NCBI RefSeq assembly: GCF_027744825.2
Contig: NC_071348.1
Location: 2,486,563 to 2,550,562, forward strand
DNA from: Synchiropus splendidus
Taxonomy: Eukaryota > Chordata > Actinopteri > Syngnathiformes > Callionymidae
Length of the DNA stretch: 64,000 nucleotides
Direction: 5' to 3'
A program made the position numbers and the translations under genes. The notes beneath the pieces are model-generated. The model ran no database searches, had not been told where the DNA came from, and saw only the letters and a list, made by a program, of their open reading frames with translations. Positions 40,220 through 51,517 of the stretch are shown in pieces (position 1 is the stretch's first letter; the number at the start of each line of letters is the position of its first letter).

Positions 40220-41960
40220 AGACCCGCCTTGCCCCAATATTCCCACACCAGCAGCCGATCTAACGTTGACCAGGTGCTGGTGCAGGAAGCCTGCTTCCTG
40301 TTGCCTTTCAAATGGGTCTCCATGATGACACCGGCTTCTATAGAATCAATGATGTGCAGAGTTTTACTGTGTGGCCTGACATGCCCACCAGACCTCACTG
40401 CCATGTTGTCACAAATGGTGAGGACTTATTGCTCACAGTTGTTATTGAGCTCTGCCTCTGTGTATTACAACACACGACTAGGTAACAATCACTAAATTCT
40501 AGCTGGTAATACAAATTGAAAACCTCTGTGACGACTTAAAGACATATCAGTGTGAGTGAGAACATCTGCAGTTCTTCTTCTTCTCAGGGTTTTAATTGGA
40601 GAGTCGCTGTAGATCGTATGTTTGCTAGCTGAGCGCAAATCTTCTGAAACTCTAGCTGTTCAAATGTTTAACCAGTTTTCTTCTTGTTTCCTTTTAGTTC
40701 CTCGAACATTTGTTGCTCTTTTGACGTAGTTACACTTTGTTTAGTTGTTGAAATATTTAAACCAAAAATGTAGCAAGATCTTGAATTTATGATCATTTAT
40801 TTGTGATGTCAATGGTTTTGTTGTTGTTGTTGTGAGACCAGGTGTCAGCTGGACTTGAATTTTCTGTCAGTGCTTGAATGTGGATCAGGTTTTCTGTCTC
40901 ACTGCCTTGAACCTCAGTGATCCGGTGCCTTCCAATGTGACAGTTGGTCCATGAAGAACGTGATTTCAGATGGGACTAGTGCCAATGCTGCATCTCCCAT
41001 GCAGCCACGCTTCAGCAATGTAGTGAAGCCCAACTTTTTAAGCATCAGTGTGAAGACCTGTGTGGATGTTACGTGTGACGCGGTGGCCAGATGCCCAGAG
41101 ACAAAGGGAATGAAGTTTTTTATTCAATGTTTAAACTGGTTCTTCAAACTCGTGTTGATGGATGTGTGATCTCGTGTTCATGAAATATACATTTTGTTGC
41201 CAAACCTTGAGAGTCTGAAGTGCTTCTCTCTGCGACCAAGTCCCCACAACTAACGTGAGGTTCTGCGCTGACGCAAAGCTTGTGCGTAGAGGCTTTAATA
41301 ATAAGCACGAAAAAAGTTAGCTGCAAAATTAGAAAAAAAACTATATGAAGTCATCAAGTTCATGAGAACAGACTTGATCGAGTCCTGTCTTCACATTTAG
41401 TCTCACATTTTTTTTGTCTCAAACCACAGTGACGCAAATACAGTGAGTTAGTTGTCGACTGAGACGAGGAAACCTGTGGCTCACACTATGCAACAGCCGC
41501 GCTGTGACGTCACATCCTCCTGTCTGACAGCTGGCGCACGTGCTAGCACTGTTTACGTTTGAAGCGGAAACACGTGACCACTGTAGCTCTCGCCCCGATT
41601 GGTTTCTTCCCTCGCGGTCCCGCCTACCCGGCAGCTGCGGCAGCAGAACCGGTCCAGATCCGAACTTTCCAACGTTTCCTCTGCTAAGTGTCACAGTCCC
41701 TGGTCTCACCTGCGCGAATCGTCTCCGTATATTCCCCACGCGGTTGCAATTAGAGCGCAATAAACGCGTTTCAGAGTGTTTCCCTAAAACCGCAGCGAGA
41801 CCACAGATAATAGTAAGATGGTGCAGTAATCCGAGTCCCGGAACTTCTCTGTTGTGGACCTGGTCAAAGTTCGGCATGATGAGGTGGGTTCACGCAGATT
41901 CGCGCCACATCAGGTCTCTCATCTGATTTTTCAAACATTCAGCGCCAAGTCAGGAGCCGG
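40220..41960 (+). other. tp53inp1 3' UTR and ccne2 upstream DNA
   Basis: Probably a long tp53inp1 3' UTR (to about 41200, AT-rich, with a GTT run near 40820). I found no canonical AATAAA. Open frames at 41419-41926 on both strands are unconserved. Confidence 0.45.
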
Positions 41961-41963
41961 GAG

Positions 41964-42021
41964 TGCGCGTGCGCAGTGGTGAAAGCGAAGAGGCGGATAT
42001 AAAGATTGGCGCCGGCGCGCC
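41964..42021 (+). promoter_or_regulatory. ccne2 core promoter: NRF1-like, TATA, E2F-like
   Basis: TGCGCGTGCGCA (41964-41975) resembles an NRF1 site. TATAAA is at 41998-42003. TTGGCGCC and GGCGCGCC follow directly (42006-42021) and resemble E2F sites, as expected for a G1/S cyclin. Motif calls only. Confidence 0.55.
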
Positions 42022-43027
42022 AGCTGATCCATTCAATCACACAGAACCGAGCGGAGCTGCACTCGACCCAGAACCTTCTCCTCTAGGACGCGATTGAAGC
42101 ATCTCTTCTCCTTCTTTCCTCAAGGTTTGACCGCTTCTGCACACTTGTCTTTGGGTTTCATGGATATGGCGGGAATACGCCATGGTAGTTGAAAATTAAA
42201 TGTTTTTGCAGTCTTCGCCATTTTGTTTAGCTGTTTTATACAATTGTTTTCACATTCATGATTCAAGCGTTTGCATTGTCTTCGCGTTTGTATTCACTTG
42301 TACCGACACGACGCCGTAGTTACGCGGAGAGTACGTTTTGTTGTGGATGTGTTTGACCTACTTATATGAGTTAGCCCGGGCTATGCTGGACCCTTTTCAC
42401 CTTCTCATTCAACTGAAAAAAATGTGTACTGGTTTCATATAATCTGTAACTGACGGGACAGTAGGTGGTTTGGGGTATATGTAGTGACTCAGGTCGGCAG
42501 ACCAGGGGCAGAGACGAGGTTAGTCCTCCCGCTTTGCTGCTGGAATTGGCGCGTCTTTACATATCATAGCCTCAAGACTTGTACAGCGACATACGTATCG
42601 CTTTAAAGCAAATGAAAGTTCCTGTGAGTACTTTTGCTTCTGTTAAGTAAAGAAATACTTAACATTTAGTGGTTAAAAATCATTTTGGAGGGAGCCCCTC
42701 CGCTGCTCTTACTGTTAGCTTCCAGGACCTTCCGCCGCTCGGGCTTCAATTGATTTCAGTACTTAATGTACTTTCATCAGTACATTAAGTTTCACGTCGT
42801 CGAGCACAATTCGCTACTCTCACGACAGTCTCGTCGTCATTCACGACACAACTCCGACCGCTTTCATTAGATTTTCTCGCGTTATATGACACGTAGAAAC
42901 GGGGGGAAGGGGCTCGCGAGCCCCCATCCTCCAACATTATTAACATTTCTATTGAATCAAGTGGTTTCTGGCAACAACGTCTCAAATCTCTGTTTCCTTT
43001 GTTTCCAGCCGAGAACTCGAAGCCATC
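42022..43027 (+). other. ccne2 5' UTR and first intron
   Basis: About 1 kb between promoter motifs and the ATG. A noncoding first exon probably ends near 42125, and the coding exon has an acceptor at 43009 (TTTCCAG). No other gene recognised. Confidence 0.5.
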
Positions 43028-45192
43028 ATGTCCAGACGCAGGTGAGGCCCACTGCCCCCCACCAGACACACGCATGCTGTGACTTTTAGCTCCTGTTGGA
43101 TCAAGCTTTTGTTTCTTGTGTTTCATCAAACTACCTGTTGTTCCTCAGCGGTCGTGCCACACTGCAGGTCCGGGAATCCAACACCTCTGAACCAGTCACC
43201 AAAGGTCCACTGAGGAAGAGAAAATCACAGGTTTGTGTGACACGCTATTAATTATTGAAGGACCATCAAGCAACATATCTAATATCATCTCCACTCTCAG
43301 GGAACTAAGAGGAGACCAGCCCTCTCCAAGAAGCAGAGCTACCAGATACAGGTGCGTGTCTGTTCACCAAGGTTCTCCCCCTTCAATGCGGTGGTTTTCA
43401 TCACTTTTTTTCTACCCTAGAAATGTTGGTCTCAGGAGGGAGCGACTCCATGTGTTTTGATAGAGACCCCCCACAAAGAGCTGGAGCCCACGGACCCATC
43501 CTCCTTCACACACCAGTACACCTTCAAAAACCTGTTTATCAAACCAGCACCCATTCCACAGCTCAGGTGTGTGTTGGACTCCCTCCACATGGGCGTCATA
43601 GCGCCGGTCCTGTCCTCATTACTGTGTGTGTGCTCCGCAGTTGGGCCAGCTCAGACGACCTGTGGATCAAGATGCTGAACAAGGAGTTGAAGTACGTCCA
43701 CGACCAGAGTTACCTGAAGCAGCACCCAAAACTGCAGCCCAACATGCGAGCCATTTTGCTGGACTGGCTGCTGGAGGTGAGGACCTTCCTCTGGCTCCTG
43801 CTCGGCCTGATTAGCAACAGCTAATGCTCTTCTGGACCTGGTCCCTGCAGGTCAGCGAGGTCTACTGTCTCCACCGGCAGACAGCCTACCTGGCCCAGGA
43901 CTTCTTTGACCGCTTCATGATGACTCAGCATGATGTGAGCAAAGACCTGCTACAGCTCATCGGCATCACCGCGCTCTTCATTGCTGCCAAGATCGAGGTC
44001 AGAAGATGTACAAGTCGGCCGATGTTACTGTGCTCTGGCACATCCCCCTCATCCAGTCATCAATTTTAAAGCCAAAACTCTTTTGCAGGAAATCTACCCG
44101 CCAAAGATCTTCGAGTTCTCCTACGTGACAGATGGGGCGTGTGACGTCTGGGACATCCAGCAGATGGAGCTCCATATTATGAAGGTGAGCCTCTGAGCCC
44201 AGTCTGGTTCCAGTGTGCAGACAAGGATGACCCTGAGTCTGGTTTTGACTTGGTGCTTGTGCTTCTGCAGGCATTAAACTGGAACTTAAGTCCTGAGACC
44301 CCCATTTCCTGGTTGAAACTCTACAGTCAGCTTGAGGTCCAGAACAATGGGGAGAACGTTCTGGAACCACAGTTCTGTCAGGAGACCTACATTCAGATGA
44401 CACAGGTGGGTATGTGGTGAGGTTGGAGGTGGCTTGGGGTGATGTGTTGTGGAAGTTTGGAGCCTGGTGTTGAATCACCTCTGATCTGCAGTTGCTGGAC
44501 GTGTGTATGATGGATGTCTCCTCGCTGGACTTCAGCTACAGTGTCCTGGCCGCAGCCGCCTTTGGTCACTTCTCATCCTTCGATGTGGTTCACAAAGTCT
44601 CAGGTGAGTCCCGAGTGCCGGCGCCTTAGTGGGGTCTCCTGTGTCCCTGTGCGGTTCTGAACTTCTGTCTGCTGCAGGGCTCACGTGGGACGTCGTCGCC
44701 CCCTGTCTACACTGGATGACCCCGTTCATGCTAACGCTGCGATCTGAGCCAAAACCTCCACTGAAGAGTTTCGCCAAAGTCCGGGCCGACGACCGCCACA
44801 ACATCCAGACTCACGTGGGTTACCTGGACCTGCTGGTGAGTTCTCATGAATCATAGACACCTGTACCTGAACAGTGTCATGGACATTTAGAGCTAAATAC
44901 TTCTCTATTTAATGTAACATCATTGTTCGTTCTAAATCCTTTGCTGTCTTGAATATTTGAACACAATGGTCGTGAGGAAAGATAACAAGTGTAATGGCGG
45001 CCTCTGGGGGTGGCTTGTTTCCACTGCAGGAGATCAGGAATGTTTGTTAGTACTGATGTCATAGCGTTCACTAGTTTTCTTTTTATTTTCCAGAGAAAAG
45101 CACAGGAGCGAGCGATGGACAGTCCATGCAAGCAGATGTCGCCCCTCGCTATGACCCCTCCCAGCAGCACAGAGAAGCCAGCCAGCCACTGA
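43028..45192 (+). CDS. ccne2: G1/S-specific cyclin E2
   Basis: Regulatory subunit of CDK2 that drives S-phase entry. Eleven coding exons: 43028-43041, 43149-43230, 43301-43351, 43421-43566, 43641-43776, 43851-43997, 44089-44184, 44271-44405, 44492-44603, 44678-44835 and 45094-45192; 391 aa (human about 404). N-terminus [12 protein letters not shown] with basic KRK/KRR stretches suited to nuclear import. The cyclin box includes [16 protein letters not shown] (the MRAIL hydrophobic-patch motif), [19 protein letters not shown] and ALNWNLSP. The C-terminal tail has MSPLAMTPP; human cyclin E carries a Thr-Pro phosphodegron here. Cyclin E2 rather than E1 is supported by linkage with tp53inp1. Confidence 0.96.
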
Positions 45193-45507
45193 GTGTGCTG
45201 CTTCTCCTGGAGTTTCAGTTGGATGTTCTGTTGTACTGGTGTTGACACAAAGCCCTGCCTCAGGCTGCGAGCCACCACATGACTTGGCAGGCGACGTCTG
45301 CCTGGTGCTACTCCAGGCCCCTGGGTGGCGCTATGGACCAAGTGAAGTTCGTCTGTTAAAATTTTTGCGCAAGTTTGACTGTGCCACCGACGAATGAACA
45401 GATGAGTGATTCTACGTCGCTACCTCCTGCCAAACTTGACTTATTTATTAATGACAGATATTTATGATCCACGAGCGCGTGAACACAATTGCATCTTTTG
45501 ATGTTAA

Positions 45508-45513
45508 AATAAA
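45508..45513 (+). terminator. Polyadenylation signal, ccne2
   Basis: AATAAA about 315 bp after the ccne2 stop. The following 300 bp, up to the convergent cadherin gene, hold its 3' UTR and a short (CA) tract. Confidence 0.6.
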
Positions 45514-45811
45514 TGATTTTTTTTTTCAAATGTGTTTTTACTGTCTGGTTATTTATGCATGGAGCCAGACAGGAAGTGCTGGTCCACCTGGTGGTGCAGT
45601 GACCAGGATCAGATCAACTGCATATCTATACACACACAATACAAAACTATAGTAGAAATAAACTATTTACATGTCTACATTTGCGTTGGAGAAAGTGAGA
45701 CAGGAAATGACATCAGAGGTCAAAACATCCACTTGGAACACTGGATCTCCATGGACAACATGTCTGCGCTTGCAGCGGCCTCTATGGATGACCTTCTCCT
45801 GTAAATGTGAG

Positions 45812-48800
45812 TCAGTTGTGGCACCACACTGAGCTGAGACTGACATTTTCCAGCTGGTCTGACTCCTCGCTCTCACTGGCAGGCTGGTGGTGCGGCAGGA
45901 GGCTTGGGTTGGGGGCGCTGCTTGACACTATACATGACGCCTCCCCCACGGCTTCTGCTGAGCACTGGAGGAGCAGCGTAGTCAAGGACAGAGAAGGAGA
46001 GAAGAAGTTTCAGGTCTTTGTCATAAGCTCAACAAGAGCAGTGATTGTACCTGCTTCCCTGTAGCCTCTCTGCCACCCAGGTCCACCGGCACTTCTCCAC
46101 AGCTCAGCTGTTCAGCAGCATGTTGGAGAGTCGCACGTTGCCTGAACTTGTTCCTGCTTCCTTTCTGGTTCCAGACCGTGACTGCCACCAGCAACGCTGC
46201 TCACATGAGAACACAAACCGTGAAACATGTCGCAGATCTCAGCATGAATGATGGAGAGCAGACTGACCGAAGAAGACCAGCAGGCTCATGCTGACCAGCA
46301 AGATGGAGCTAGGACTGAGCGTGGCTGTGTGACCTTTGACCTGACCCAGCTGGCAGTGTCTTCCTCTGAACCCGTCCGCACACTGACACTTGAAGCTGTC
46401 GGGAGATTCAACCAAACACGTGCCACCGTTTTGGCAGGAGGCGGTGCCGCAGGGCGACGGGACGCAGCGCCGCTGGCCTGATTCCCTGAAGACTGTCAGC
46501 TGACCCGCAGGACACCTGGAGGGGCAGAACCACAGATGTTTAGTGAGCCACTACGACACACAGCACAGACACACCTGCACTGGTGCTTCCTCCACAGGTC
46601 CACACAGGTCATCGGTGCGGGGCAGGAGTGCGAGTGGCAGGCGTCGCTGGTGCAGCCTAGGTTGACGCCTCTTTGCTCCAGAACCACCACCTGATCTGTG
46701 TTCCGGCCATCAAGGGGCAGCAGGATGCCGTTGAGGCGCACATCCCTCAGACAGCCTGGAAAATGACAGTGAGGGCACCACCTTGCCATTCGGACCTGAA
46801 ATCTTCTCTTACCCTGAAAGTCCGACTCTGGTCCGCCTCCAATTGCCACAGTGTCCAGCCTCAGCCAGGGTCCAGAGCCCAGAGAAGACTCAGCCTCTTG
46901 CATGCCACCACTCAGCTCCACTCCAATGACAAACAGGTTGTCACGGCGACTCAAGTCAACCCTGATCCATTGCCCGACGTCGACACGCTGACCGGGAAGC
47001 TGCAGCACATGGCGGTCGTCTCCCACGTCCAGCACCGCCACCAGGAACCCCTCAGAGATCTTCCAGGAGGTCAGAGGTCAGGGGTCAGGACATTATGGTG
47101 GCAGGTCGAGCAACAACACACCTGCAGAGCAATCGACTCATTTGTTCCCTTGGAACCGACAGACAGCAGGGTTCCTGAGGTGGAGCGGGTCCGGAGCTGC
47201 AGCTGGACCTTGGTGTGATCAGAACCATCAGTCAGCCGCAGATGGACAATGCTGCCAGGGCCAAAGCTGAAGTCCGGGATCACTAGATCAGATGGAGATT
47301 CAGCACGGTTCCAACATCAGACACAGATTTTGATCCGCTCTGAACCTGTCTGACGGTGCAGCGAGTCATCGCGGTTTCCACTGACGCTGTGGGAGACACC
47401 ACCACCATCATCCAGCACTGCTGGACTGGCGTCTTCACTCAGGACCGGCCTGTTGTCAGGTGACAGTGTCCCCAAGGAGGAGGAGTGGGAGGAGGAGGAA
47501 CTGATAAGAGGAACGTACGCTCTCTCAGACTCATCGCTGCTGTTGCTGCTGCTGCTGGAGACTTGGATGCGAACAGAAGCAGAACCGGTCCGAGGTGGGG
47601 ACCCAGCATCCACAGCGATCACAACAAAGGTGTAGAAGCCACCGGCCTGCTCGAGGTCCAAACGGTGGGCCGGACTTATCACGCCGTCCGATGAGATGAG
47701 GAAGTGCTTGTCCTCCAGGAAGTAGGAGATCTGCGCGTTCACACCTGAATCACAGTCCCGAGCCAGAACTGAGGATGGGGAAAGAAGCGCACATTTTTGC
47801 TAGTCACAGGCCTCCAAGCTCAGTAGGTTGATCTAGGAATTATTATGTGTCATTAATATGGAGCACAAGGAACAGCGGGTGAGTTACCTTGCAGCAGCGA
47901 GGCTCCCACAGCAACATTCTCAGGAAGACTGCTGTGGGTGTATATGGGATAAGAGAACTCAGGTGTGCAGTCGTTCACGTCTGTGACGAAAAGCGTCACC
48001 TGTAGGGGCCGACAGACAGTGACACTCACGAAAGATGTTTTTCTCAGTCAGGTTCAACCCTGTTGGGCGCACCTCACACTCACTGCGCAGCCCTGTATCT
48101 GCTTCCCAGACTTGGACCCGGAGCGTGAACATGTTGCTGCTGCTCTCGTAGTCGACGCTGCCGCTCAAACACAGAGACCCAGTTTCCTTCTGGAGGTCGA
48201 AGACGTCCCCAGGATCCACCAGCACAAAGGAGAGAGCTCTGTTTTGGAAGGAGACGGCCCGGAACAGCGCCACACTGCGGTGCCAAACACACACGCCTTC
48301 AGTTTCCTCACGGTCACACCACAGACTCAGAGACTGACCACTCAGCAGGCTCTGTGTTCTCCGGCACGATGACTGTGGCTGGGCACTCGGCGAACTGTGG
48401 AGGTCTAGGTCCGGCCAGCACTGACACACAAGCTTCCGGACCGCGCTGGCCGAGACCATCCTCCACCATCACCCGCAGCAGGTACTCCATGTTGGAAGTC
48501 AGAGGCAGACCGGTGGTCCGGATTTCACCGGTCCGGTGGTCGACTTCAAAGCAGCCCATCCCCCCTTTAGAGAGAGGTAGCTGATCACCATCACCAAAAA
48601 TCAGCACCGAACTGAGTTGATCCACGAACATAAGAGGAAGGAGCCGGGGGAGAACCTGGAGGATGACAATGGGACCCATGAGGAGGTGAGAGGAACCAAG
48701 GGAAGAAGGGCTCTGAGAGGAGGACAAGTGTGTGACTCACCGTCCAGCAGGAGGAACTGGACCGACCCAGGCCTCCCCTCAGGTTGCCGTGACGACAGCC

Positions 48801-50123
48801 GATACACAACCGTTCCAGGGGCCGCATCTGGACTGGCAACAGCCAGGTACGGAGACGGGAACATGGTCCACTGCAGGGGAATTGGACTTCCAACGCTTAG
48901 GCTCAAGCGGCACACATACCACTCGTCACCTGGCAGGAGAACAAGCGCATCACAGGACTCTAGGAGGAAATGTTTGGTCCCGTTCTGGCCGGAAGCATTC
49001 AGAGGAAAGGTTCCTGAGATGTGTTATTACAGGAGAGTGACGAGGTGCCACACAATGTGGCATCGGAGGGTCAGCACCAGGCTCGCAGAAGCCTTCACAG
49101 GGCTCACCATGGCACGTGCGGGAGCGTTACATCACAGGCATTGATCAGGTGACCTTGTCCTACATGCTGATTGGTTCTGCCTCAGGGCTATCAATACTCA
49201 CCGATGGAAAAGTCTATTGTGTTGCTGGGAGAGTTTGGGTTGGTGCTGTATCAATACAATGGTTATACACTTTGGTTGCCATCATGACATCATCTTCTAT
49301 TCATTCATTCACTCACTCACTCCTGATTATTCACTTCGCATGTCCTCAGTCCAGCACATGTACACAAGCACACCAGCTGCAACCAACCAGTCTCCATGCT
49401 GTGGGAGGAAACCTGAGGGAAGTGGCACGCGGCGGGAGCAACAGCACGGTGTCAACGAACCATCTCACCTGGTATCTTCAGGACCTTCACTAAAATGTCT
49501 GCAGGCTCCGAAAGACTCCGCGTCAGAAGCACGCGCCCCGTGTTTGGCTCCACCTGCACCGGCTGGCCCGTCTGTGACGTCAGCTCGAACCGTCGGTGCT
49601 CGAACCTGTCGTCCGGCACTGTGAATACGAGTTCGCCGGCGCGTGCGTGTCCTGCGACGGTAACACTGTAGGTGGGTTCGGCGGTGAGCGAGCGGGACTT
49701 GCGCCGTTGGGCCGCTTCAGAAGCGAGGACAGCGACCTCCACCTCGACCACCGCAGGTGTCCTCAGGCACGACAGCGCCACCCGCAGCTCATATTTAGCA
49801 ATGAACTCACGATCCAGACGTTTATTAGAAAGCAGGCTGAGGTGGTTCCGTTGGGACCAAAATAGCCTAAAATCCGCCGCGCGGATCCCCGTCAGTGCTG
49901 CGGCTACATCCTCATCTGAACATGAGACGGGCCCCGTCGGCAGCTCCACCCCGTCCACAGTCGTCCCAGCCGGGGAGTTTTCACGGATCCTCCCGAACAG
50001 ACGCGACGGTGTCGGGTGTGACGCGGCGACCAAAGCCGGGGCGACCAGCATGATCAGCAGACGGCACATGAGGCGCTGCTGGAGAACAGGTCCGCGCTCC
50101 GTCCGGGTCATCCTTTCATTCAT
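45812..50123 (-). CDS. Single-pass cadherin-LamG-EGF membrane protein (unnamed)
   Basis: Probable cell-surface adhesion receptor; no orthologue named. Twelve minus-strand exons: 49469-50123, 48741-48929, 48339-48564, 48073-48274, 47888-47999, 47346-47768, 47122-47282, 46813-47059, 46575-46755, 46268-46515, 46051-46196 and 45812-45964; 980 aa, all phases consistent. Order: signal peptide (MCRLLIMLVAPALVAA; start 50123 or 50069), a cadherin-like repeat with LDRE, RKSR (a possible furin site), about four more repeats (FEVDHRTGEIRTTG, VPENTEP, DVNDCTPEF), a Ser-rich linker, one laminin-G domain ending GCLRDVRLNG, two EGF-like modules, one TM helix (ILLVSMSLLVFFALLVAV) and a tail of about 90 aa without an evident beta-catenin motif. 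The exon 48564 acceptor was chosen by phase and cadherin fit. It resembles the membrane-proximal end of FAT or type III cadherins. Confidence 0.85.
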
Positions 50124-51517
50124 GACCCCAGAACAGACGACTGGTCAAATTCCAGCTGGTTCTGGTTCTTCTGCTATGAAATGGTGACTCATTTTCAAAC
50201 ATAACGGAATCATATAGTTTCTACGTTCCGGACGGAGAGTCAGCCTGACGACTCCAGAGGTACCACAACCCCGCCCCTTTTAGAGGGACGACCAGTGGCT
50301 TTAACCCGACAACTATTTACCGCCCATTTGTCAGCCAAGTCATCTGCTTTTTATTTTTGAGAGACCGTGGGGTCAGAAAGACCTTTCCCACCAGAAGAGG
50401 TCGCATGAAGACTGCTTTAAATTGGAAGTGGATTTGCTGCAGCAGGAAATGGAGCAGATCCTCAGAAGGGACGCTGAACCCGAAGCCTGCCAGGTCTCAG
50501 GAGAGTTCCGAGAGGGAAGACGACCTCATTTCTCAGGCGACAATAAGATGAGCTACGACGTTGTGCAAGAGATCGGATTTTTCGAAACCTTTTAATGAGT
50601 CAATGTAACTTCAAATGAAGTGTCACTTTCCACGTTTAGTATCACATTATTATATTGTGATTTGCTGACACGCAATGCGTCATAGTGAGACGTAGGAAGT
50701 GGATCTTTTTTTCGCTATAAATGTGCTATCCATGTGTCATTCGTGGTGCACTATTGTCTATTGAGAAGTCGATTCAGACCTGGAGGTGGAGCTTGTGCCA
50801 GACATATACCAGACATATCGAATCCTTCATTTGATTTTGAACTCCGGATGTGACGTAATCTCTGGACAGATTTGATAAAAAGCTGATGGAACCATTACCT
50901 GATGCCGAGGGTTTTTGATGGATGCCAATTTGACTTGACTCCATCTTTGTTGTGTCGCAGGACGCACCGCGTGACGCACTGCTCTCTACTGACACCCTCA
51001 GGAGGGTTTTGCATCTCAAGTCTGATTATGCGCGTGCACACGTGACCGCGAATACGGGTCCTCTGGTCTCTGGTGGCCCGACGTCACAACACTAGACCCA
51101 GCGCCTCTTACAGACAGATGAGACGGCAAACCTCGTCACGGATTCATTCAAGGCGCTGACTCTTTATTTTGCCTACTTTTCACGATCCATGTGTGCGTGC
51201 ATGCGCACATCCAAATTCTGCACATCCAGTGTCTCCATAGCAACAGATCATCAGTTGTTTCTCTTCAAGATCCAGATGGTGATCACTCGGTCTCGCTGGT
51301 TCTGGTCCATCATCGCTTGAGGTGGAGCTTGAGTCCCCACAAATCCACGCAGAAGCGACAGGCGGAGCCCGACGCACACGGACGAGCAGAATCAGAACCG
51401 GAGCTGGTCATTCACCGAGAGGATTTTGGGACGAGCCAAGAGCGACCAGGAGGAAAACATCGTCTCTCCGAACCGGGAGCGGAACCTTTTTGGACCAGAG
51501 GTGTCTTCAAACGGCAG
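50124..51517. other. Divergent upstream region, cadherin gene and sema7a
   Basis: 1.4 kb between the two start codons, including the probable sema7a 5' UTR (in-frame open sequence without stops back to about 51191, but no conserved protein). No other gene seen. Confidence 0.5.

Noticed and set aside
41419..41926. Overlapping plus and minus frames of 128-152 aa before ccne2
   Set aside because: No conserved domain or splice context; GC-rich promoter-proximal DNA easily gives such frames.
48047..48078. Strong-looking donor GCGCA/GTGAGT in the fourth cadherin exon
   Set aside because: Gives a frameshift into the next exon; the GAG/GTGCGC donor at 48072 keeps DVND in frame.
48314..48727. Upstream extension of the third cadherin exon (phase 0, beginning near 48650)
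   Set aside because: Incompatible with the phase of the preceding exon; the acceptor at 48565 fits phase and the cadherin consensus.
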